64,000 bases of DNA from Trichobilharzia szidati (Eukaryota > Platyhelminthes > Trematoda > Strigeidida > Schistosomatidae): assembly GCA_944472155.2 (NCBI GenBank), contig OX235277.1, forward strand, positions 32,002,804-32,066,803. The letters run 5' to 3'. Of this stretch, positions 35,101-47,300 are shown piece by piece. Positions within the stretch are counted from its first letter, which is position 1, and every line of letters begins with the position of its first letter. The notes beneath the pieces are model-generated. The model had not been told where the DNA came from and ran no database searches. It worked only from the letters and a program-made list of their open reading frames with translations. The position numbers and the translations under genes are program-made.

Positions 35101-38100
35101 CAGCTGGAGTATTGTCTATTGCTGCCTGTAGTTGTCTGTAAAATTCTTCTTTCGTTTCGAGGTCTGCGTTGTTGGTGGGTGCATAACATTGGATTATTGA
35201 CACTTTTCTTCCTTTGGAGTTGGATCTGGCGGTCATTATCCTGGACGAGATCGCTTCCCATTGCATCAGGGCTTTCGTTGCCGTTGGTGACATCATGATA
35301 GCCACGCCCTCGGTGTGCGTGTGGTTATCTTCTGGGTGACCGGAGTAGATCACTGACTCTCCCGTTGATAATTTGGTGAGTCCACTTCCATTCCATCTGC
35401 TTTCACATATTCCCAGCACTTGGATTCTGTATCTTTTCATCTCGCTGGCGATCTGGGCAGCTTTGCCAGTCTCGTACATAGTGCGGACATTCCATGTCCC
35501 CACACAGACTTTTTCTTTTGTCGCAAGGAGATTGCTCATGGTGAAGTTTCTGTAGCAGGTTTGTTTACAGGGTGGGGTTGCTGGCCTCACGCCTGAGTTT
35601 CGTCTTCGGGTACCTGAAATGGAAGAAAGGTTAGTGTTGCGTGACCGCAGAGCCCAGGGGACATCTGCTTGAGGCCGGTCACACGCGGCCTGGTGTGTCT
35701 CAGTAGTGTACTTATCACTTCTGCCCTGTGACACGGCAGCAGAAAGCGCGGTCGTTGTTAATCCGGGCCACGGCCGATCCGGCATGATATTTCTTGGATT
35801 TGTTGGGTTCATGGGTTTGGATTGATGAATGATCTTTTATTAGTCCCGATTTCTGAAACTTGCTTACAACTTGAAGTGCTATCCCTTGGACCTAAACTTT
35901 GTGATTTTTGAAAAGACACAAGCCAGAATGATACTCATGTACAGATGACCTGGTTGCCTCCTCGAATGATTGAAATCAACCCCGCTGGACTGCTGCTATC
36001 AGTATAAACAGAAGAAAATACGTTGCATAGTTCACTAGTCAAAGAGCATAGAGTAGCAGTTAAAAATCTAAAACAAAATAAAAAAGTAGTCATCACCTTA
36101 CAGGATACGAGGCCTAGAATCGCAATTGTGGGCAGACATGACTGCATATACAAGATGAAATTCATAATAGAGGACGACAACAAGTTTCAGAAACCGAAAT
36201 GAATAAAAGATCACACCCAAAAGTAGAAAGAGGAATAAATAAATTACTAAAGGAACTAAGAGACAAAGGATATATTACACCAACAACATAGAAAAATCTA
36301 AAACGCACAAAGAGTACCATTTCGCGCATGTACGGTGTACCGAAAGTGTATAAATCAGGAGTGCCTTTCTAACCCATACTACATATTTCTCAATATTTAA
36401 ATTTTCTATTCGCCCGACAGTGTGACGTAGATGACACTTACTTTTTTAACGGATAACGTATCAAAATGTAAAAGCTACAATGGTGACAGTGTACTAAAAG
36501 AGTGGGAATAAGATTGAATGAAAATTTTCTGCTGAAGACTGGATTATGACTGCAGTGTATGCTAACCTCAAACATCAAACAAAATTAGAGGAATACTCAA
36601 CGATCTAACTGACTGAGTTTCAACACAAAACTTAACACAGAAGCGATGCAGCAGTCTGCGTTGTCAGACTATATAGAGCATACAAAGGCACAGAAAGAAG
36701 ATATTCAAAAGAACTATAATATGCAGAAAAGTATGGGGATAAGAATACTAACATGGAAAAACATGAGGGATACATGGATATAGGACATCACAAAGAGTGA
36801 ATCCATCTGCTCCTTTGAGAAAGATTTCGAGCCATATCACCAACATTCTCCGACCAGGCAGTCTAACTCCACTACAGGGATTTCTCAAACCGACCGTTGA
36901 CAACTTCATAGATCGGAGCCACGTTTCGGTTTGACTAACCCGAATTCTTTTCCCAGCTAACATTACTCAAATAGGAAGGTGGTGGCTCGGAATGGGCAAC
37001 ATCTGTTCTAGCCGTCTCAATCGATTCATCTTGACAGTCTGTGCGATCGACCTAGCATCCTTACTCAACCTCAATATTGCTCAACATATTGTACCAAGTA
37101 ACACTTAAGATAGAACGCAAATACCTACGGTCAAAGACAACTAGTCTCTTCATATAGTTCAGTTTGAATGGCTACGTTTCAGAAACATAACAGTGTGCAT
37201 GAAATAAAATGAAGTGACTGTGCATGCGAAACGAACAGGCAGATAAATATAAGGGGTGACATAAACACTGTCTGAAGATAGCTCCTAGAACCCCAACAAC
37301 CTTGAACAGGATAGAAAACAAACCACATAGTGTAAAACTCTTGATAAAAACAAGACACAAGATCAATTGTAACAGAACTGAGGTTCTATAAAAAAGCTTT
37401 TGTTCATGTAAGGGGAGACTGATAAAGGAGACCAAATATGCATGAGCGCATACGAACGTTTTTAATAAACGCGAAAGCGGCATTACCTGATGTGTGGCAA
37501 AATCTAGTAAACAAATGAGGTAGATTCGTATCAGCAGTAGTTTATTATCTCCTTATGTTGCACGTAGAACATAGAGCCGTAAGCTCAAACTTTTAGATTT
37601 CAATAGCGCCTTTGTTTTCACGTGGTGAGGTTACTAACCTTCCACCCAACTTCCTTTCTCTGCCGGTATTGCTATCTATCGGCTAAGCGACATTTCGAAG
37701 TGCATCGGCTGGGAATCGAACCCCGGAGCACGTACGTGCTTAGTGAGTGGTATTTGTAGATGTTTTCACATCTAATCATTATCCTGATTAATTGCATCAA
37801 CTATAGCAACAAACATTGTTTTGAGATTACTAATGGTATATGCAAAGGAAACCCCGAAGATGTACGAACGTCAATCATATTTTAAATCATGGCTTTACTT
37901 TAAGAATGCAAAGAAATGACATATGCTTCCCCACCATGATCATATTGTTCTATATTGCAGAAACATTTTCAAAAAAAATTGTGGATACCCTTTCTATCTC
38001 CGTGGCGCCGCTACGACCTTTAATCTGATAGATTAGGCAGAAAAACTACACATGCAAATACATAGACATCCAATGTTTACAATGTATAACAAAATTGCTG

Positions 38101-38259
38101 GTGGCTTTGAAAACTATTTATTACTTAAACATGAATAACCAAGATGTGACCTCCTATTCATGTAGACATACCTCTGATGTTTTTAATTTTGATTACATCC
38201 CCTGTAAAGTTCAGACCGGTTTACCAAATGAAATGATGGCATTATTTGTTTAAATGTCG

Positions 38260-38303
<44 letters not shown>

Positions 38304-41300
38304 TCACATGTAACCACTAAGCATTCACGACTCAGTCCTTAGGGAAACAAGTTATTATTATCACTATTCAACGCGTGAATCTGTATCTATTATTCATAAT
38401 ACTATACAATATTGATTGATTGAGATGAGTAGTTGTGTACTACTCATATCGACCAGTACTGTTTGCTAGTCAGATTAAAGTGATCTGAGTACCAAACAGC
38501 TGTTTGGAGCCTTGTCACCAGCAGTGCACCCCGTTTGACTCAGTTCAAAGAGTCGAATCGGTTCAAACCACCAGATTTCTGGATAGCTACATGAGTGAAT
38601 TGGTAACTCCAGAAATCAGATTCATAATTTCCAGAATATTTGTAATTTACACAGTTCGAGGTGATTACTTCAAGATAGTTTCGTTTGTAAACCGTAATTA
38701 TTCAGACCACCACAATATGTGATCTGCTTGATATACATAAGTCGGAATCAGGAAACTAAGCATAATCGCATGAAACTATATACTACTAATCGGTTGAGAT
38801 GCGTAATTGTATTTCACTCACACAAACCAGTAGTATTCTTGTATGTATGTATTCTAACATTGTGTTAACTGATGTAAAAAAAATGAACATCAGATTGCGT
38901 CATTATAGCTACGCGCACAGATATAACGCTCAGAAAACTCGGTTAACCAGGAAAGATTTTTCATGCAGCACACTTACTACACATACAGCAAGAGGTGTTT
39001 AGTTAGCGCAGTAAAGCGAAACACTTTAATCATGATTTGTGAAAATGTTTACAATCCTTTAGCAAAATGAAAAAGAGTGAGTAGATGTAGACACTACTTT
39101 GAAAGATTTCGAGCAATATTATCAAGAATTTCAAAACTATTGATTCCTTGCATCGTATAAAAATCAGAAGTCAGGAAGTGACTCATTTCACAATGATTGT
39201 AGCCTTGATTGATATCTTCACACCTTCGCTTAAACAAAATGGAGTTTAGTCGAATGTAAATTGAAATGTTGCTTAACCATCATCAATTGAAACTACATGC
39301 AGTTGGCAATGGATCACACGCAGTGCGTAAGGGCTAGTGATACGACCTGGCTCGAGCAGAGTTCAAACCTTTGACCCAGTGGTGGAAAGTCAAGTGCCTC
39401 GACCGATGAGCCATAGCCCTACTAAAACATAAATACTTTAAAACTATGCATGGGATACATCATATAAGCAAAATAAAAAGTGAATACATTAAACATCCGA
39501 TTTTAGATAAAGTTTGAAATATACACCAATTTATCAAGGAAATAACTAACTCATAGTTCACCAACAAATAGAATAGTACAACTTACAATAGGATAGAGAA
39601 AAATTACCGTGTTAAATTATTACAATAGTCTAATTAATGACGGAAAAACAATAACAACAACAACAAAGAAATAGCAAAACCAAAAAAAGAAATAAAGTAA
39701 CAAGAAATTGGAAAATATAAAATATATTCCGAGTGAAACATATATTGCCTTTCAGTTCTCTGGTATCACTTCTAGCTGCTCCCGAGACTGTCTACAAGAG
39801 TTCATTTCCTCTTCTCATAACCTTCTTCATGTCACCCTTAAACCCACGCTGAACTCGTTGCTTCCTATTCCCGTTTCACTTTAGGACCTGGTGTGCAATG
39901 TACCTCAACAATCTCTTCGGCGCGTGCCCAATTCGTCTTCATTTTCTTCAGCACATTTGTTGGGCAATAGGTTTTTGTCTACCATAGTTCTTGGTTGGTT
40001 ATCCTTACTGGCGGGCCATCTAATGTTTGATAAGGAGCGAAGGCAGTTGTTGACGAAAGTCTGCAGTAATATGTTGGAAATGATTTTCGTAACACTCAGG
40101 TCAATTCTCTCAACCATATAGAAGCACTAACTGAATATGCATTAGTGCTAAAAATGAATATCTTGTTCTTTGGTGTTAAGTACTGCAGATCTTCACACTA
40201 ATTTAAGACGTATGAACATTTGTCTTGCTTTCCCAATCCTCACTTTGACATCTTTATCTGTGGCGCCTGTAGTTGATATGATACTGTCTAGCCAGGTAAG
40301 TGAGAGAGACGATTTGCTCGAGATTTTTCCCACTAACTGTGGCTGCTATTTTTTGTTGTCTCGTACCTTCATTATTTCCGTCGTTCATACCTTCACTTGA
40401 TGTCCTGTCTTCACTGCTTAAACCGCCAACTTGTTAATTTTCGAATTCGTAAGAAATGAGACAGAAACAATCCGTGAAATCCTACTGTTTTAGAGTTTTT
40501 CTGCCAGTTCAATGAATGCGCGTCTCCACACTTCCCCCAGTCTGTTGAATGATCCAGTTTATCACAATCAAGAAGATTACTAGTGATGGCACATAGCCTT
40601 GTCTTACACCGTGCATCGTTTGACACTGAGGCAATACTTAAAACATGAATATTTAACAGTAAACGCAAAATATAAAAAGGCTAAACAATTTCTAATCAGG
40701 TTTTTACATGATCAAATAAATTCCACTTTTGCAGAGAATCAAAGCAGGTGATGTGAAAAAGTTTAAATCAAGAATCATTAAAACTTTGAATGTGAAGTCA
40801 TAATTATCTAAAATCATATGATATGAGAATAATTTCTGAGTTTTATTTGTTTTAGTGAAGATCATGGCTAGCTAAGTACTACTGTGCTGAGAGCTGGCTG
40901 CTAGCCAAAGTTGGTAGACAGTAATTGACGTCAATGTTTATGTCCCCAATATTGGTGGTGAGAAAATGAGAACAAAGCCTTTGCGTAGGCGGATACAGTT
41001 AGCATATGGATGATCTGACACAGCCACAAAGTGATGCAAGGTTAACTTTCTGTGAGAAACAACCAATCAAAAGACTGTATTTTCTACTAACAATAATCTA
41101 CAATAATGTACATTAAAATCTATAAATATGTGTTGATTTTCCTTAATAAACGATCTGTTGCCTGGCTCTTGTCTTCGGGTTTTGCATTACAACCTCACAA
41201 ATGATAACAGTTAGCACGGGAGCTTGTATAGCTTTGTCATAAGTAATATATAAAATATGTTGATCTGATTAATCACAACTAGTGATAAAAAATAATGAAG

Positions 41301-44300
41301 TAATTAAATGAATAACCTCTAGTTTCATCCTTTTTTACTAGTATTTTTTTTCATGATTGTTATACAAAAAATACGAGAAGAGAATCATCATTATCCTCCA
41401 GTATTCAATCAATAAGTAGAACAGTACACAGATAAGTGGGAAGACGGTAAGATATAACCATGCATATATCCTTGCGTGAAGTGAATAGTAATGGCGATTA
41501 AATAAGAGTAAGTAGAAAGCGAAAAATTGACTTATTTTACGCTCTAAAGCACAGATAATTAATGTCTAGTCATGCGGGAACTAGAAGAAGCAGTGAAGAC
41601 AGGACTTCAAGTGAACATAAACAACACAGAGGTGTTGATGATGCCTAACAAGAAACAGTAACAACGACAAACACTTATCGGTGTCAACAAGAGAAACGTG
41701 TAAGGAAACACCTCTTCCACTTGCCTGACCAGGCAGCATCATTTCAACTGCAGGGGGTGCCGAAGAGAATGTCAAAGTCAGGCAGGATCAGAAAGGCAAG
41801 ACAGAACTCCGTTAATCTGAAATGAGCCTGGAAATCTACTACACTTAGCATTAGCAACATGATTCAAATTTTCAAGAGTAATGTGAAATCAGTGTTTCCA
41901 TATTGTTCACAAACTTGATGTGTGTGACAGCAAAAGCACTTCCAACATACCACAGTGGATATCATCAACAGCTGTCCCATTAAATCGACACTGAATATAT
42001 CAGATGACAGGTCGGATAGGATAAGCAATAAACAACTCTGGCAACAAACCACCAAGAACCTATCTTCTAACGCACCTGGCACTTGAGTGGAACCGGAATG
42101 GCGAGTGGTGGGTCAGGTGTCTAAGGGTGATAAGAAGATACCGTAAACAGGAAACGAAAGCTTGTGGGCAATCATGTGACCCATCCATCTGGAGATGGAC
42201 TACTAAAGCATAGTCTTCCACTAGAAACACAAAGAATAACTATTAATATAAAAATGACCATAGAACAAATGAAATGACCCTATTTACAGAATAGTGATTT
42301 GCTTGATATGTCGGTTTAATTACAAACTCCTACTAACCGATCAGTTGTTACTCACAAAAATTCCCAATCATATATGAACTAATCTTATTCAAGCCAATTA
42401 CATGGAAAGAGATGGTCATCACATACTGATGGAGAATTCTGAAAGCTGCCTTAAACTTGAAGTTACTACTGACGTTTTGTGTAGAAGGACAATAAAAGCT
42501 TTACAATTGATCCATCCTGACCTGGGGCGAAATCCTTCCTCATCATTTGAAAATGAGTTTTCACAGATTAAGTAACTACCACAAGCTTCTATATAAAATA
42601 AGCGTAGCTCATAGCCTGGAATCCACAAAAAATATGAAGTCTATTTGCAGTAACTATCAGATAAAATTCTACTTGCCGTTATGCTTGAAAATAAGCGATT
42701 TTCAAGCATGAAATAACCTACACTTAAGCTAAATATTTAGCCAGAGGAGATTGTTGAGTGATATCACGTATCAGTCACTCGGTCGAACTTCAAACCGGCA
42801 AACAACGATTTGTGTATGGGTTCGAGGGTGACTTGGATGAGGTTGTGTGAAAAAGGGATGGGAGCTTACGGTAAATCGTGAAGCCAACTCAAAAGGACTG
42901 CAGTAAAACAGAATAAAATGACATACGTTGTTGAAGCACAATATTCCACTTGGGATCCAAGAGGAAATAGTAAATAACTAACAATATAAGTAGTACTGGA
43001 CAGCTGTTTCGTCCTGGTTTGGGACCCTTCATCAGTACGCACCCACCGGGGTTCGAACCCAGGACCTTCTGGTTACAAGGCGAGCTCGTATACCATTAAG
43101 CCACTGGGACCCCATCCAATGGCCCATGAATTTTAACTTCTGCCAATTCACGATATAGCACAACCGCTAGCCAATGTCTTCGGCGAGTATTTGTCCTCAC
43201 ACCCGACCTGCTGCACCCTACTGATCACGACTTCCCACTGGAACCCCAGGTAACTACTTACCTGAATAGGGCCGAAGACAATGGCTAGCGGTTGCGCTCT
43301 ATCGTGAATTGGCAAAAGTTAGAATTCATGGGCCATTGGATCGGGTCCCAGTGGCTTAATGGTATACGAGCTCGCCTTGTAACCAGAAGGTCCTGGGTTC
43401 GAACCCCGGTGGGTGCGTACTGATGAAGAGTCCCAAACTATGATGAAACAGCTGTCCAGTACTCCCAGGTTTTCCAATGGTTCTCTAACCAATGTCAGCT
43501 CATGATGAAATCCTGTAACCAATCAACCAAATCCCTACAAACTAATACTTTAATATAAGTAGTATTAATACATAATAATATAAACACCACTCTGTAGAGT
43601 TCCGTACAACGTATCCTTAGAAGATCAAGTAGGTAATATGTGAGAAATTAAATAATTTTGCACTCAAAAAGGCAGATTCACAGCCCTAAATCAATAACGC
43701 ACAATAGAATACGCAAACAGCCACACACACACACACACATAGACGCGCACGTGTCTACGCCCTGGCAAGTGGTATGATTGGTGAAGACCGTGACGAAGCG
43801 TAAAGGAAGTGAGAAAAACAAGATGAAGAAGAAGAAGAAAAGCAATAATACTACCACGCAATAGCATCTTCAGGCAGAAAAGGAAAACCTCACTACAACT
43901 GTAGTAGTAAGTCACGTATCTGTGCTTTAATGAAACAGCGAAGAAGACAAAGAAGAAGCACTCATCAAGCACTAGCGCACAGTGGCATAATCCTCACCTG
44001 TCGTGAAACAATAAGCGAATAGGTGCAAATCATCATTCATTATGTTAATTACTAAGAATACACACACACTAATAAAGTAGCTAGTAATAAAATAGTAATG
44101 ATTTGATACCTATAGCTTTATATCTTTTATGAGTAGCTGCTGCTGGATATTCTATACCCTTGGATGAAACAGTTGATATATTTGAAGAGATTTTTGGAAT
44201 ATTGGCAGGCGTATACAAAGTATCTGTGAAAGTAATTATAAATACGTATACATCCATACAGACATAAAGAATATGATTTATTAATCTATCAGTAGAGATG

Positions 44301-47300
44301 ACGTAATAACTTGATCTCCCTACAGCTTTTTCTTCAAATAAAAATGGGATATTTAGGGGCAGCTGTGGACTCTTCATCACCAAAGAATATTATGCAGATA
44401 ATGTATTACTCCTTTTCCCGATATAAGAAAGTCTTCAACAATGTTATCTGCAACTCCGAAAGGTGTCAGTCAGTCTATGACTGAGATGAAGAATAAGTTT
44501 GCATTCGAACTAGAAGCCTCCACAAAAGATTAGTCGATGGTGGGTAGACTTCTTCTCTTCAAAATGCTATCAAATGGCCAGGAGTTTATAACTTCTGCCA
44601 ACCAGGGAGGTTCTATCCTCTGCTTTCATGTGCCGAATGTGTTCCTCACAAAAGTGATAGGGGGAATACGGACATCTGGCGCTTACAAGCCGACTGGTGG
44701 ACATGCAGGTCTACCTAGAGGGGCTAGAAAACCCTAATTCCAGGAACCGAAAGAATCGAATGGCGTCTAAACCTGTTTCGGTCATCACTAACCATAGAAA
44801 TGCTACTCCACTGTCTTGTAGATCACACGTTAATCCAAAGGCTTGGGAAGGTAGTCGCTTTAACCAACCACCTGCTTTGATATGGGCGTTCGGGCAGTAC
44901 CCGACCCTATCACAAACTATGAGATTTTATGCAGCGCATCCCATTGGCCCCCAAAATGTACCCAGTTCATGTTTCAATAATAATATTATTATTATTAAAC
45001 TAGAAGTTCAAGAGGTACTGCCTCGTAATAATGAACCCATACTACCCAATAACCATCACATCATTATTGAAAAGTAATGAAACCAAGTTTTAGAAAGTCC
45101 ATTAGTGTTTTATTAGTTTTCAAGTTTTCCTTATAACCGATGATAAACGATGATGTAATCTACCCTGAATATGAAAACAGACTTCTTATTTTTCTTGTTG
45201 TACACAAGCTTAATTTTGACTTTCTTGATAATCTTTTTTTCGTAAATAGGCAGAAATACGACTGAAGGAATATATGTAACTTTTTAGTGAAGTCAAGATG
45301 CTGATCTGTTATTAGCTAAGATTATAAAATAGTTATTCACATGCAAATATTCCAAGTATGTTGTATATTGTAATAAATAGTTATCCATTGTTCAATAACA
45401 CTATACAAGTGAATCAGATAAGTAGTTGTTTTATCTAATTATGTAATCAGTCGGAGAACAATGAACAGTGATCATTAAACAACAACAATAACAAAACTAA
45501 CCTCGATAAGATGTCCCACCAATAGACAACTGACTTCTGAAATAATTAAAAATCAATAAATAGATGAGATAGAATAAATAATATTATTAGGCACTTGCCA
45601 ACTTGGATTCTAAACAACATACTGAAAAATACACAGCATAAAACTGAAAGTAATTTATTCATTATTACTAAACTAAAAAAATCAATTAATGAATTCGTTG
45701 ACTGTTATGCAGTACCATGTAGGGGAGAATGTAGCGCCTGTCTAGCTGAAGTCCTCAGGATGTAAAATTCAACATTTGGAGACTTATTGTGACAGCTAAT
45801 GGCTAAGATGTGTCCATCCATTTCGTAGTCTAAAATGTTTTACTAATCTTCATTAAATTATTCTCACTGTGGCACACAACTCTGTCTTAATTTCGTTTTT
45901 ATTCCCTTATTTTTCGTATTTCACCCAAGTGTACAGGTTTGATCACGAGATAACATCAGTTAAAGAACCAATGAGAACCAGGGGACACTGGACACTTGTT
46001 TCGTTTTTGTTTGGAGCTCTTCATCAATACGCACCCATGATTCACCCCACTAGGGATTGAATCTACGACTTTTAGGCTACAATGTGAACTCATTGACCAT
46101 TCATCCACTAGCCTATCATCAATTCTACCTTCTGACAATTCGAGATATTATAGGGCGACTGCTAGACGAATTCATCAGAGAGTATGTATTCTTACACCCA
46201 ATTTGGTGGACCCTGCTGACCACTAGATTAATATTCGAGTCACGGGTCATAGGAATCATTAAAAAGACAATTACAGCGAAGAAAATTTTCTTTCCGACGA
46301 AGTCATCATCTAGGCTGTACATTCGTGTATTTATAACAAATGGATGGGAAAGTTCCAGAATAATTCCCGGTTAAGGGTCAAATTAATAAAATTACAATTA
46401 GGAATTAAAATGCCATAATAAACAGGAGGACGGATAAAACTGAAACAAAGTAGCATTATAATACCTAAGAAGATTGACATTGTGCAATTGGGGGTTAGAA
46501 ATGTAGAAATAACAAAATAGACAGGATGTTTCGATAAAAAACTAATGTGATGAATAAGTGTTTATGCAATCAGGGATTAAATATGTAGAAATAGTAAAAT
46601 GACAAAATAAACAGGAAGTTCGGATATGAAAATATGGTAGTGTAAATAGGGGTTGAGAAAAAATAACATGAATAAACAGGAAGTTAAGATAAGAAAGATG
46701 ATGAGATCGTCATTAATAAAAAATTTACCTGTTTATGATGGCCATGGCAGGGACAGGGGTTGGACGTATTTCTTTTGGATACAGAGAGTGGGTTTGAGTT
46801 TTTGGATAGCTAGTGCCTCAGCTATGCCCAGATGTCTTGATAGGTTTGATTGAATCTTGTAAATTACTTTGAAGGATTTTTCGAAAGGCGCTGAATGTCC
46901 TGAGTTGACCAGATATTCTGTCACTGAACTGTATACACGTTTTTGGTCTCCTTTTACGAGCCAGGCTGGGTAGTGTTCGCGAGCCCGTTTTTCAAGTTGG
47001 TGTATGGTACGGCCGATGTACTCAGCTCCACAAGAACAAATAAACTGGTATATGCACGTTGAGGTGGTCCAATGCGACAGCTTGTCTTTCACGTTCTGGC
47101 TGAACAGTTTCTTGCAAGAAAACGTCAGTCGTAGTCTCACGTCAAAGTATGTTTTCCTCAGCGATTTGGAGAGGCGTTTGCGAAGGATTTCTGCTTCAAT
47201 ATCACCTTCGAATTCTAGATTAAGCAGAAGTATTTTCTTTGGAACGGATTGGACTTGTTCGGAAGTCTTCTTCGATTTGAGATTCTTGTCTATGAACCTA

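Larger units (their letters stand above)
32547..35829 (-). mobile_element. Near-complete RTE retrotransposon (copy 3), 3283 bp
   Basis: It is bounded by 12-bp duplications. It has one reading frame of 1080 codons from ATG at 35812 to TAA at 32570, interrupted only by a TAG at 34613-34615. An AP-type endonuclease is followed by RT and the C-terminal region. The 3' end GTTCCTCTAGGAATTAAA is followed by an AAT-rich tail. It inserted into a minus-strand PLE fragment. It is in the G-H intron, sense to the host gene. Confidence 0.95.

Noticed and set aside
43691..43972. 93-codon minus ORF, hydrophobic
   Set aside because: Composition follows CA and GAA-rich simple sequence; it has no splice or family support.
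46380..46690. CRISPR-like spaced repeats
   Set aside because: The AATAAACAGGA units are diverged, irregularly spaced and part of a PLE 3' UTR in a eukaryotic context.
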